Source: Apiosordaria backusii (Eukaryota; Ascomycota; Sordariomycetes; Sordariales; Lasiosphaeriaceae). From it: a stretch of 64,000 bases of DNA. Within the stretch, counting starts at the first letter, position 1; every line of letters begins with the position of its first letter. The stretch covers positions 372,001 through 436,000 of the forward strand of contig JAUKTV010000012.1 of the NCBI GenBank assembly GCA_030549205.1. The letters are read 5' to 3'. The notes beneath the pieces are model-generated. The model saw only the letters and a list, made by a program, of their open reading frames with translations. It was not told the DNA's origin and made no database searches. Positions 11,768 through 21,660 of the stretch are shown one piece after another. The translations under genes were made by a program, and so were the position numbers.

Positions 11768-13519
11768 TCACTTTGGTCGACGAAAGGGATGGGCCTCGGT
11801 GTTGAAGACAAATTTGTCAAGACTGATAACGTCGGGCGGCGAAAACATCAAGTAAAAATACTTGAGGGTCTCTGCCAAGAAGAAGCTCTCCATCGAGTCC
11901 GTCTTCTTCGTCTCACCCTCAGCCGTCACATCAGCAATGGCCGAGTATGCCAGTTCCGTCTCGGTAGATTTGATGATGGACTCAAACATACGCCAAGCCA
12001 CATCTCTCAACTCCCCCTTGCCCGTCATCCTGTATAGCAGAAACAAGCTCTCGATGGCTTCGGGTCTCAGGATATACCTGGGGTCGCGCGCATTAGAGAA
12101 GCCCTTCTTCAACCCCTTGTCACCGTCTTTCTGCCACTTTGTCTCATCCCACACACATGGCTCCTTGGCTGAACCGCAACGTACAAGTCCAAAGATCTCG
12201 GGCATCAAGCCTGTCGGGAAAGCGTCGTATGCCCACGCACAACCGCGCGCAATGCGCTCGCCGATATCGACATGCTGTGGGACATTGAAGAGCTTGCCAC
12301 CGAGCCCAAACATGCCACCAACAAAGCAGGACAAGTGCTGACCTTCGGGTACGTGATCAATCCGGTCGGAATGTACATACGCATCGCCAACGAAGAGTAT
12401 ATCGTGCGGATTCTCCTCGGGTGGTACCATGGGCCGGAAAACCAAGTGTTCCACCACAACCTCCATGGCTGCGCGATGCATCTTTTCGTAGCGCGGTTCC
12501 CGTCCACCAAGCAAGATGGCCATCTTGGGCAAGTACTCGTACAGCGAGTCTGAAAGCGCACCGAGTGTAAATCCAATCTCGTGGTCCACAGTCTCGTCGC
12601 GGAAATTCATAAGCTTCGGCCACATGCCAGGCAGTCTGGAAGAGGCCTGGGTGCGCTCGAGGAAGTCGGTGACTCGGCTGACGGCGTCGTAGAACTTGGG
12701 GTCCCCGGTGAGCTGCGAGAGGCGTGTAAACTCCAGACTCAGCGAGGCCGGGCAAGCTGAAGGATCGTTTGTGCCGGCAATTTGCGCTCCGTTCTTGGCG
12801 TCGTCGAAGTTGAGCCAGAAGCCTGGCAGTCGGTTGGGTGTATCGAAGGCCATGTACAGCATGTTTCCGAGCTCTGTAGCCTTCTCCAGCAGCGCCTTTT
12901 GTCCACTCAGGTCGTAGGCGCTGAGTAAGCCGCCGAGATGCCGGATGGTGGTCTCGAACAGGTTGGCGCTGGTTTCCGTCGTGTTTGCCCAATCCAGCTG
13001 GGCTGCCGCTGTTGCAGCGGACAAAAATTCGTCGCGAAAGTCCATGATCCAGAGTGTATCCAGGGCATCCACCAGCGTTGCAGCCCATCCGCCAAAAGTT
13101 GTCTTGCCTCCCCCGCTCACGGGCGCCAGCTCGTCGCGAAGCCAGGCGTGTGTCTTGTAACTGTTCCAGCTCCGCTCAAACGCACTGCGCACCGCCTCTT
13201 GTCGCTTCCTGGTGGTCGCATCGTGAACGTATCCGCGGAAATGATGCTGGACCGAGGGAAATCGTTTCGGGGAGCCGGTGGGAAGAGAATGGGCCAGCGA
13301 TGCGGGGTAACGTTGGCGAACTGTGGTCCAGTCGAAGCTGCTTCGTTGGAAGGGGATTAGGGGATCAACCTCCACGGGCGGCGGTCGCGGTTGAAGAGGG
13401 GAATCGAAAGGCCGGAAGAGGGCGACGACGACAAAAAAGACGATGACGGCGAAGAAGACTCGCACGATGCGGCGGCTGCGGATCATTATGTTAGATTTTG
13501 AAAGTTGCCCAAATTGCAT
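11768..13519 (-). CDS. GH47 alpha-1,2-mannosidase (class I), type II membrane protein
   Basis: A single exon of 583 aa; an in-frame ATG at 13486 (MIRSRR) is an equally good start. A short basic N-terminus is followed by one membrane anchor (VRVFFAVIVFFVVVALF), then a Pro-rich stem and the lumenal catalytic barrel. GH47 signatures run in order: FGGWAATLVDALDTLWIMD, FETTIRHLGGLLSAYD, DHEIGFTLGALSDSLYEYLPK, HLSCFVGGMFGLG, YILRPEAIESLFLLYRMTG, DSMESFFLAETLKYFYLMF and the terminal FNTEAHP, whose Thr coordinates the catalytic calcium. Such enzymes trim alpha-1,2-linked mannose from N-glycans in the ER/Golgi. All key blocks are intact. It is divergent from the gene at 14217, with about 0.7 kb of shared upstream sequence. 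Confidence 0.95.
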   Translation of the reverse strand: MQFGQLSKSNIMIRSRRIVRVFFAVIVFFVVVALFRPFDSPLQPRPPPVEVDPLIPFQRSSFDWTTVRQRYPASLAHSLPTGSPKRFPSVQHHFRGYVHDATTRKRQEAVRSAFERSWNSYKTHAWLRDELAPVSGGGKTTFGGWAATLVDALDTLWIMDFRDEFLSAATAAAQLDWANTTETSANLFETTIRHLGGLLSAYDLSGQKALLEKATELGNMLYMAFDTPNRLPGFWLNFDDAKNGAQIAGTNDPSACPASLSLEFTRLSQLTGDPKFYDAVSRVTDFLERTQASSRLPGMWPKLMNFRDETVDHEIGFTLGALSDSLYEYLPKMAILLGGREPRYEKMHRAAMEVVVEHLVFRPMVPPEENPHDILFVGDAYVHSDRIDHVPEGQHLSCFVGGMFGLGGKLFNVPQHVDIGERIARGCAWAYDAFPTGLMPEIFGLVRCGSAKEPCVWDETKWQKDGDKGLKKGFSNARDPRYILRPEAIESLFLLYRMTGKGELRDVAWRMFESIIKSTETELAYSAIADVTAEGETKKTDSMESFFLAETLKYFYLMFSPPDVISLDKFVFNTEAHPFRRPK

Positions 13520-14216
13520 TGCTGAGTACGAGAGTGCCGGCCTCCCTTTACAAAAAACGTTATTCGCGACTGTGGCATCGATGTGGACAACTGGGAGAAG
13601 TCATGTTGTTTTGGACCATTTTCATGTTCCAGTTGAGGTTGGCGCCGGTCAGCGAAGTGCGACATGCACCCCTGAATTGGCCAATCATGTCGAAGCTGTC
13701 GGCGGCAGTACCATGCTGTTACCATGCTGTTGGGTCAAGGTAATTCGAGTGCAAAAGGACACCTCAAACATGAACTTTTCGTTTCTCCAGCTGGGTTTGT
13801 TCAAAAGAACAGGCGCAAATTTTCAAGTAACGAAGTTTGAAGATGGGGTAGATACTTTATATGGTAAGGGAATTTAATCAGATCCCGAAATCCGAAATCG
13901 CACAACGTTCTGATAATGCGATACAGTTGAAAACTTCCCACCTTCGGAATGCCTGTTGGTCCCAGGCTCAGGCGCTTGATGAACAGCCGCGACGGACAGG
14001 GGTGGGTGTTGGTGATTGTTTCTTGACACTGTGTCTGAGGCATGGAGCCGACTCTGAAGCTGTCTTGCCGCCAACAACAGAAATGTTCACGATGCCTGGG
14101 GTGCAAAGCCGAGTATTAAAGGATGCAGGAACCGCCCCCGTGGCAGGACATAATGGCCATTCTCCCTCGAATTTCCCTTTTCTGTTTCTTTTTATCTCAT
14201 TATTCTGTATATCATC
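13520..14216. other. divergent intergenic region
   Basis: This 0.7-kb region separates the minus-strand GH47 gene from the plus-strand protease-like gene and should hold both promoters. No specific operator was recognised. Pyrimidine-rich sequence at 14160-14200 just before the plus-strand ATG resembles a fungal 5' leader. Confidence 0.5.
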
Positions 14217-16000
14217 ATGCCTCACATGCCAATAACATCAACTTTCGTTTTCACTACATGGATTGGACGGGTGCTCAGCGCAGGCTGTGACCCAGTTCCG
14301 CCATTAGCTCTCCCAATCACTGACATCAAAATCAGTTCATCTATCGCCAACTCGTTTATGAGAGGCATTCCTGTAAACATCGGGACGCCACCACAAAGCA
14401 TCGTCGTTCTCCCATGGCCGTAAGCTACCAGACACTGATTCCTCACAGCTCACCTGGCTGATCACTCTCCTAATCTAGAGATCTTAATAACACCTCCATC
14501 TACGACGAGCAATCCAACTGCGACTCCTCAATAATATGGAACGATCAAATATGCGAAATCCGACGAGGCGGTTACTTTCTCGAAACCGAATCCACCACAT
14601 TCACCATGTCCGCTGATCTTATCGCTGCCGGTGGCACCCCAAACGAGCTCAACACACCCGGCATCGAACTTGGAGTCTCCAAGCTTCTCAGCACAAGCTT
14701 GGCAGGAACCGAAACTCTCACTACCGGACCCAACATCACCAAAGCCCTCACCATCCCCATCGGCATACCGAGATTGCGGTGGGACAACGGATACACAATG
14801 CTCCACGCAATGGGCATGGGGTCAAACTCAACCTTTCTTCATGCACTCGTTGCGGCCGGCCAGATTTCCTCTCGTGTCTGGTCAATCTGGTGGGGCCGGA
14901 TGTGGACAGAAACCAACGCCATGGACGGGTCCCTCGTCCTCGGCGGCTATGACAAGGAGAAGGTGACAGGACGAAATGTCACCCTCCCGCTCGACTACAC
15001 ACCCCAGTCAGGATGCTGGACGGGCATGAAAGTCACAGTCTCGAACCTGATGATCAACTTTCGTAACGGCACAGACGTCGGCATCCTCCCGCGGAACTCT
15101 GCCCTTCAATTCTGCATTGTTCCACAACGCCAGCTGCTGATGGAGGCACCAAACTCCATTGTCGACACCTTCCAAAACGCCACCAAAATGACCAGCATCG
15201 GCACCTCTTTTGGCCTTCACTGGAACTCGAGGCTGTTCAACGCTTCTAGCAACATCTTTGATGGCGACGTTACCTTTGTGCTCAACGACGGACTTGATAT
15301 CAGGGTGTCCAACAGCCAGTTCTTTGTGCCATTCGTTGATGTCGACAGGGGCGGAGTTAGAAATGTGGACCGAACCAAAAAGGAGCTGGTCATGTTCGGG
15401 GTCGGGGAAGAGCTAGCGACGCTGGGACGGTACTTCCTTACTGCTGCGTACCTGATGGTCAACCATGATGAGAGGACGTTTACGATGTGGCAGGCGAATC
15501 CTACTACCAAGAGCTCGTTGGTTGCCGTGCAGAGGGAGGGGTCTCAGACTCGGGACTGTGGGAGTAGTGGTGGAAGTGTGGATACGTTTGGGGAAGGGTC
15601 AGATCGGAACACGAACCGTGATGGTGGCTCGCCGGTTCCAGAATCAGCACCTCTTAGCACTAGCATGATTGCTGGGATAGCAGTGGGCGGTGTGGTTGTC
15701 CTTGCTTCTATTATTGCTGCCATCTTCATTATACGCCGAAGAAAGTGCAGGAATATGGCTACGAAAACGGAAGCTACGCCGCCAGGGTATGATCAAGTCA
15801 TGGCTTCCGGGGATGGTTTCTTCATAGTGGATCAAAATTCCCCCCAGGAAATAGCAGGCTCATTCCCCGGCAATCCAAACAAGCGCAAGTCAGTTGAGTT
15901 GCGCGCGGAGCAACGTCCTCAAGAGCTGCATGGCTCATTGCATACCTACCTACCAGGGAGGGGGCCATTTGTATCAAAGTGGGTATCAACCACATGGTAG
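14217..16000 (+). CDS. aspartyl protease (A1)-fold membrane protein without the catalytic motifs
   Basis: Two exons, 14217-14419 and 14479-16000, give 574 aa; the intron has GTAAGC, a CTGAT branch and TAG. After a short N-terminus the protein enters an A1-like fold (GIPVNIGTPPQSIVVLPWP). Where pepsins have the first D-T-G-S the sequence reads LPWPDLNNT. Later SIVDTF (Asp codon 15163-15165) occupies a place resembling the second D-T-G, with Phe for Gly. The region up to about residue 440 keeps pepsin-like blocks (LVLGGYDKEKVTG, LGRYFLTAAYLMVNHDERTFTMWQA). A Ser/Gly-rich linker, one membrane segment (MIAGIAVGGVVVLASIIAAIFII) and a basic cytosolic tail follow. N-glycosylation sites are frequent. 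It is probably a surface protein of the A1 superfamily acting as a non-enzymatic binder or sensor; that role is inference. Confidence 0.8.
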
Positions 16001-16341
16001 ATCGACGTATTATGAGCTACCGTGAATTAGGACATGGATTAAGCCACACATCGAAGTCTGAGCTTGCTTGACAGAGACATGATCTAAGCTATTCTAAATT
16101 TCAATCCCAGCTTCTCCTCTACCTAAGAAATCCAAGCTTAGAGATACTTTTCATTCACGCTTGAGGAACGCGATGGTAATTGGCAACACGCTTTGTTTGA
16201 CATTAGCTTTGCCCACCACAATCTAAGATAGCTACAATTTACAGAATTTACATACATGTATCCTACAAATCAAGGAATAGTATATTCAGAAGAAATAGCC
16301 GGTAAAGAGCGCCTAACTCCATTCCGCTTTTGCCAGAAGCA
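16001..16341. other. convergent intergenic region
   Basis: 3' flanks of the plus-strand protease-like gene and the minus-strand PhzF gene. Nothing else is seen. Confidence 0.6.
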
Positions 16342-17421
16342 TCAAAAAGTCGTCGTCGCCGCTGGAACCAGCATGCTCCCCCTGGCGACCTCAACACCAC
16401 TCCCGACAATATTCACTTCGATCGCCCCATCCTTCGCCACAATCTCAACCTCAATCACACACTCCCTCCCCACCTTTTGGCCCTGGTGCACCACGATCCT
16501 CCCCGCCCCCTTCTCATCCACTCCCAGCACGCCATGCTCGTACAGATACGCCGCCAGCGGCCCCGCCGCGCTCCCCGTCGCCGGATCCTCGCCCGACATG
16601 CCCGGGCTGAAGAACCTCGCCTGGAACTCTAGCCCGCTGCCTCCTCCCCGGGACCCGGGGGGGGCCGGCGTGAACAAAAACAGCCCGTACGCCCGCTGAT
16701 CAGCCCTCCGCAGCTCCTCGAGCAGCCTCCCCTTCTGCACCGCCACCCGCCCCAGCGCCTCAACCGACGCGACGGGGACGAGCAGGTGGTGCGTCGTCGA
16801 CGTGGACATGACCTGCGGCGGCAGCAGCCTGGCGTCATCGCCGCCAATTGCCAGCCCAATGTCCCCCGCCGCCAGCCCGACGCTCTCCGCCAGCGCGGCC
16901 GGGTCCGGGTGCGTTGCGTGCGACCGGGGCGGCGCCTGGCGCATCGACACCCGAAAGGTCCAATCCGCGGAGCCTCGGCGACGACGACGAACAATACGCA
17001 CGGGGATCACGTCCGGGCCGAGTTCCTGATGGAACACGAACTCGTCGTCGTCGTCGTCCCCGTCCCCTGATTCGGCGGTGGGGGCACGCGGCAGATCCAG
17101 CAGCCCCGCGCTGGCGAGGTGCCACCACGCCCCGAGGATGTTGTGCCCGGCCCCGAACACCTCTCTGCCGTCCGGGAGGAAGGATCGCAGGCGGTACTGC
17201 GCCGCCGATGACGGGTTGGTTGGTGGCAGGAAGAAGGTCGTCTCTGACAGGTTGAACTGCCGCGCGAGGAGCTTCATGGCGGTTTCGCTGAGGACCGGGG
17301 GGGCGGTGGCCGAGGAGGGCCGGGCATCAACCACGGCCAGTGGGTTTCCCTTGAAGGGGATAGTGGAGAAGACGTCCACGATGGTGAAGGGGACGGATGT
17401 TGGGTGGGGGGTTGTTGTCAT
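16342..17421 (-). CDS. PhzF-family isomerase/epimerase-like protein
   Basis: A single exon of 359 aa. The N-terminus FTIVDVFSTIPFKGNPLAVV and the LSETTFF segment, which carries the catalytic Glu of PhzF proteins, are present. GAGHNILGAWW corresponds to the usual GHPTLG turn, with Asn in place of the usual Pro. The C-terminal half contains FFSPGMSGEDPATGSAA, the family signature. An Asp-rich insert (DGDDDDDEF) interrupts the middle. The founder of the family isomerises dihydrohydroxyanthranilate in phenazine synthesis, but most fungal members have unknown substrates, so no phenazine role is claimed. Cytosolic; no neighbouring pathway genes are recognisable. Confidence 0.93.
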   Translation of the reverse strand: MTTTPHPTSVPFTIVDVFSTIPFKGNPLAVVDARPSSATAPPVLSETAMKLLARQFNLSETTFFLPPTNPSSAAQYRLRSFLPDGREVFGAGHNILGAWWHLASAGLLDLPRAPTAESGDGDDDDDEFVFHQELGPDVIPVRIVRRRRRGSADWTFRVSMRQAPPRSHATHPDPAALAESVGLAAGDIGLAIGGDDARLLPPQVMSTSTTHHLLVPVASVEALGRVAVQKGRLLEELRRADQRAYGLFLFTPAPPGSRGGGSGLEFQARFFSPGMSGEDPATGSAAGPLAAYLYEHGVLGVDEKGAGRIVVHQGQKVGRECVIEVEIVAKDGAIEVNIVGSGVEVARGSMLVPAATTTF

Positions 17422-18292
17422 GGTGGAAGCAGTGGTAGGTTGAAAAAAACAGGAAAGGATTTGTTATGTAGGTAAATAGGGGGCTCGCTGGGCTTGATTG
17501 ACCATGTTTTGAAAAAAAACAGGGCCTGGGTAGGTAGGTATGCCTTTTATACTTTTGTTGACTTGCGTTCCTCTTGAGAGCACGAGGGTACTGTCCGCAT
17601 TGAGGCTTTGTCATCGCAGGATGACAAATGGGTCTGCGGTTTCATCAACTCGATGGGGCCGGCCCGATATCAGCCCGCTGCTTACCTATTTTCTCGACTA
17701 ACAGCAGGCACAAGGCTCAAACACGATGCGAAAGGCTGCTGACATATTTGATGGGATTTTCGATTTCCAAGCTGGGTAGGCACTTTGAACCTGGAGATGC
17801 TCGATGAATGAAAGTGAGGGTGGGTTTGCTGGGCTTGTCTTTGATGTGCTGGGTCTCGCTTCGTCCCACACTAGAATACTACCCCAAAGTTCCCCGTTCC
17901 ATCGGGAGTCCTACAACATCCAACATATTTCTCCGCACCTTTGGCGGCTTCGTAGGCAAGGCTCACCCATAGCTCACCCTCACCATGGAGCAGAGCAGCT
18001 CAGGGCTATATACACATATAGACATTGCTGAGGTCAACTTCTGCGTAAAACATAGAACTGTTGAAGTAGTATTGGAGATACCCGGTTTCCTGCCAAGATG
18101 GACAAGTAATATTGAAGCTTAGGGTTGACGTTTAGGGTTAAGAGCGAGCCAAGTGAAGCTGAGTGGGTGCCTCTTTGTTGGATCAGTATCAAATGCTCGT
18201 GACAGTTGTGAATACACGTCATAAGACGACGGATATCTCACTTGATGGCACCAATATGGGTCAGGTAGGTAGGTATGCCATCTGTCATTTTC
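17422..18292. other. intergenic, 0.87 kb
   Basis: Upstream of the PhzF gene on one side and 3' of the HET gene on the other. Two copies of a GGTAGGTAGGTATGCC-like motif occur at about 17530 and 18263. No gene is supported. Confidence 0.5.
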
Positions 18293-20536
18293 TTACACAA
18301 GCCACACTCTTTTTCTGGGCAAAATGCTGAGTTGTGAGAAGAGAGCATTGCCATGTGTGGGATTCCACACCAGGATGAATCGAATGAAATCAAATCGTTG
18401 TGCCACACCAACACATCCACTGACCCACTCGACAACCAACAGGAGAATGCTAACATATATTCCGGCCTCAAACTGCTCTCCAAGGAACAAGCACTCTAAT
18501 TCTCCTGTTTGAATACGGTTCAGAAATTCATCAGGTTCTAGTCGCCCTTTTGCGCCTTGGACTATTCCCTCCAAGTCAGTCGTAGCCAAAGCCTCTGCGT
18601 GTTCGGAATAGTGCTCGTACTTTGCTGGGTGGTTGTCGATGTGCAATAGTACACTCTCCCAGGTTGGCTTGGTACCAGTGTCTCTGGGTCTGCGGAAAGC
18701 GAAGAGTGAGGGGGGGACAGATCGTGCTGCAAGAAGGATGGACTTGGCAGATGATGTGGAAGAGTTGACCCCTAAGCGACAATCATGGAACTGACCTTGA
18801 GTGTTGGTGAAGGTCAAGGAAGACAGATCGTCGCATCCTCCATTGAGGGCCAGAACCCTAGCATCATACTTTGCATGGAATCCCTTCCAATCTCGTACGT
18901 ACTTTTCTAGTATCTCGACGAAATTTCCATGATGTGGCAGCGGGGGCCATGAGATTGCCCCGCTCCACCCCGCCCAAGACCAGGAGGGGAGATGGGTAAG
19001 CCGCCGAGCGGAACGTGGGTTACGGTGATACCAACAGAGACTTTCTAGCAGCAGGTTGTCTGAAGTATTTTCTGAACAGTCTTGAGACGCGGGTAATCCT
19101 TGATAAAACCGTAATGGAGGGTCTAGATCCGCAAAGACGTTTAAAACGCCAGTGGCTGCGTTCAGAGAGTCGATGTCGAAGCTGAGGTTCCTCTTTGTGA
19201 ATTCCGTAATGACCTGCCGTGCCGCCAGGATATGGAACCGCGCCCTTGACAAAACTTTGTTGTTACTTGGCACCTTTCCCGCAAGGCAATAGTCGAGGAA
19301 CGATTTGTAGCTCAAATTTTCCTGCTGGATCAATCCCAAGGGGATCTGGTGGACCTCAGACTTTGCTTTGAGCTGTTCAGGAGTGTTCAGGAGCTCTGGC
19401 CCCCCAACCAACTCGTAGCATGTTGTATTATGACATTTGAATAGCACTCCTTCTTCTGTGAAGTACAGCCTTCGACGAGACAGCATCTCCTCCTGGTAGC
19501 ACCATCCTCTCGTCTGCCATGTGCTCTTTTCGATGTCCGATACTGGGTCCATCTTGGCCACAAAAAAGTTGGTTTTGCCCACGGTGACACATTGGCTCGG
19601 TTTTCTCGGCAGCGCGGCTCCTCCGGGTAATCCATTCCGGGAAGATACTGATACAATTGTCAGTACGGCTCCACGATAGATCTTGTCCATCTTTCCAACC
19701 TGGTCGGCCACTTCGTCTTTGTCGGATTGATCGATGCAGAATTGGTCAGCCCAGAGATACTGGTAGCCTAGTGCGACTGTTGCTTCCATTGCGTCTGAGA
19801 TAACACCCGGAAGACACTCCGGTAGATGCACCTCCCCTTGTTGTAATTCACACGGCGCTCGTTTCGGAGATGAGCGAGCTCTAGGTGTTGCCAAGGACCA
19901 GACGTAGCTCAAAGCCACCCACTTCATCCCCACACCTCCTCTAATGACCTTGCGTGTTCCGCAATCGATCAGCTTTAAACCTTTGATTTCTTGTGGGTTG
20001 CGATCTCCGATACACTCCTTGTCATGATACTGTATGCACAATCTAATCCAGGCGCTTACCGCCCCCCAATCAACAAAGCTCCGAGCTGTCCTTGGCCGGC
20101 CAAACCTCGCCTGAGCACTGGTGTCTGACATGATTATCAGGGACTGAGGTCCTATATCCTTCTTCGTAGCCCGATCTATTCTTCCTATCCCAACACACAT
20201 GTCATCCCAATCTTGGGATTCCAATGTCTTAGATTCTAGATACCAACCAAAAGGGAATATCTCAAGGAGTTGGTGCTCGTTCTTGTTTGGAAAAGCGGAG
20301 GAGAACAGAATACAAAGTGGACAATCAGGATGTCTCAAAGACGGAAGGTTGTACTTTTGCGCCGGCCAGGGCGGTGGGTCAGGGGGCGCTTGACCAGAGT
20401 TTTTACCGGGGAATTGGATCTCGTTACGAGCTTGCCGTTCTCTAAAGGACAATATTTGAGCGCGGCGATCTTCAGTGACAGATCTGAGATGCTGAGCTTC
20501 GAGGCTGCAGCTGTCGCAGAGTAACGATGGTGTCAT
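18293..20536 (-). CDS. HET (heterokaryon incompatibility) domain protein
   Basis: A single exon of 747 aa. The N-terminal 80 residues are Cys-rich (LLCDSCSLEA, HPDCPLCILF). The HET core spans about residues 210-370: KWVALSYVWS, then LGYQYLWADQFCIDQSD, QVGKMDKIYRGAVLTIVSVS and WQTRGWCYQEEMLSRRRLYF. The C-terminal region has the PSWSWAGWSG block common in long HET proteins. HET domains trigger regulated cell death when incompatible partners meet. The usual SYxWG reads SYVWS here. No NACHT or repeat domain follows, so it is a stand-alone HET protein; whether it is a functional het locus cannot be told from sequence. Confidence 0.92.
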   Translation of the reverse strand: MTPSLLCDSCSLEAQHLRSVTEDRRAQILSFRERQARNEIQFPGKNSGQAPPDPPPWPAQKYNLPSLRHPDCPLCILFSSAFPNKNEHQLLEIFPFGWYLESKTLESQDWDDMCVGIGRIDRATKKDIGPQSLIIMSDTSAQARFGRPRTARSFVDWGAVSAWIRLCIQYHDKECIGDRNPQEIKGLKLIDCGTRKVIRGGVGMKWVALSYVWSLATPRARSSPKRAPCELQQGEVHLPECLPGVISDAMEATVALGYQYLWADQFCIDQSDKDEVADQVGKMDKIYRGAVLTIVSVSSRNGLPGGAALPRKPSQCVTVGKTNFFVAKMDPVSDIEKSTWQTRGWCYQEEMLSRRRLYFTEEGVLFKCHNTTCYELVGGPELLNTPEQLKAKSEVHQIPLGLIQQENLSYKSFLDYCLAGKVPSNNKVLSRARFHILAARQVITEFTKRNLSFDIDSLNAATGVLNVFADLDPPLRFYQGLPASQDCSENTSDNLLLESLCWYHRNPRSARRLTHLPSWSWAGWSGAISWPPLPHHGNFVEILEKYVRDWKGFHAKYDARVLALNGGCDDLSSLTFTNTQGQFHDCRLGVNSSTSSAKSILLAARSVPPSLFAFRRPRDTGTKPTWESVLLHIDNHPAKYEHYSEHAEALATTDLEGIVQGAKGRLEPDEFLNRIQTGELECLFLGEQFEAGIYVSILLLVVEWVSGCVGVAQRFDFIRFILVWNPTHGNALFSQLSILPRKRVWLV

Positions 20537-20898
20537 TCCGATGGCGTATAGGCTGTAGACAATGTCTTAAATGGACCACACGAGAATTCACGTTGGGTTA
20601 GTTGTTCATTCTGTTGTCCACTTGGTGCCTAAGATCGCGGGGTTCGGAGGTGTTGTGATTGGCTGGCCGTTGCCTCTGAGACAGTGAACAAGAAGTACGA
20701 TCCAACACAAAGCCAGTATATTCATTCAGCTAACTACCTACCATCCTCCCTAACCACCCCGAACCAGTCCTCCTCTTTTCAACCCCTACTACCATAGGTA
20801 CCTATCCTGCAGAGCCCTCCATAGCATCATGTCTAACCATAAGTCATGACTATATACCCTCTCATCCTCAAACTCAAACCATCCTCTCCCCTCGTCAT
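20537..20898. other. intergenic, upstream of HET gene and downstream of HsbA-like gene
   Basis: 362 bp without a supported gene. It contains a pyrimidine-rich stretch around 20740-20800. Confidence 0.5.
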
Positions 20899-21660
20899 TC
20901 AAGCAGCAATCATCTCAGCCCTGCGACCAATAGGAGCAGCCTTGATCGCAGCAGCAGGGATGACATTCTCACGCTTGGTAAGAGAAAGACCCTCATACTT
21001 CTCGATAGCAACACCAATAGTGGCGGACAAGCTCTGAGCCTGGTTGGGGACGCCCTCCTGGCCGCCGACGATGTCGATGATGGCGAAAGCAGCACTCTGT
21101 TCGACACTCTCGTCAATAACAATTCTTCACAAAGGAGGAAAAGGGAGTAACTTACATCAACAACACTCTCCAACTGGCGCAAGACAGCGGCAACTGGCGC
21201 GCCGATAACGGGGACGGTGCTGAAAAGACCAGACTTGCCGATGAGGATGTTGAGGAGGACCTGGTGGACGCGGACGAAGTCGCGGAAGGCCTCGGCGACG
21301 GCCTTGCGGTCGGCGACGTCGGTGATGGTGGGGGTGTCGCTGAGCATGGGGATGGCGGAGGAGGTGATGGTGATGATTTCAGTGAAGCCGGCGATGATTG
21401 GCTTGCAGGAAGGTTAGTATATACCTTTTCATGATGGGAAAGGGGAAGGGGAAGGAGGAGAGACGAACAGGGAAGGGGCCAAGGCCGATCACGATGAGGG
21501 GGCCATTGATGATGGTGATTGAGTTGGCGGGGCCTTGGAGGGCCTGGGACTTGGTGGTGAGTTCGCGGAGGGTGGCCACGATCTAGGCGGGAGTGAGGGC
21601 GGCCATGACGGGAGCGGTCAGGGCGAGGGCGCCGGTGAGGATGTTGCGGAAGGAAACCAT
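20899..21660 (-). pseudogene. HsbA-like (hydrophobic surface binding) wall protein gene with in-frame stop
   Basis: Three exons fit on the minus strand: 21660-21469, 21401-21156 and 21096-20899, together 211 aa if codon 26 is read through. The start gives a signal peptide (MVSFRNILTGALALTAPVMA). The body is helical and Ala/Ile/Val-rich, with the amphipathic pattern of the HsbA family (VATLRELTTKSQALQG, IPMLSDTPTITDVADRKAV, VRVHQVLLNILIGKSGL). Codon 26, at 21585-21583, is TAG where CAG (Gln) fits the alignment; a single CpA-to-TpA change explains it. An in-frame ATG at 21579 could start a product without signal peptide. HsbA proteins sit at the cell surface and bind hydrophobic surfaces. Intron 1 contains a strong ATACTAACC branch site. 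Confidence 0.75.

Noticed and set aside
11789..13446. Long plus-strand frames (up to 159 aa) across 11.8-13.4 kb
   Set aside because: They are antisense shadows of the GH47 gene, whose conserved motifs fix the coding strand.
16329..17443. GC-rich open frames on both strands in the PhzF region
   Set aside because: Arg/Pro-rich translations from high GC; the minus-strand PhzF frame explains the openness.
18119..18141. Two TTAGGG words close together
   Set aside because: Separated by other sequence and too few to indicate an interstitial telomere.
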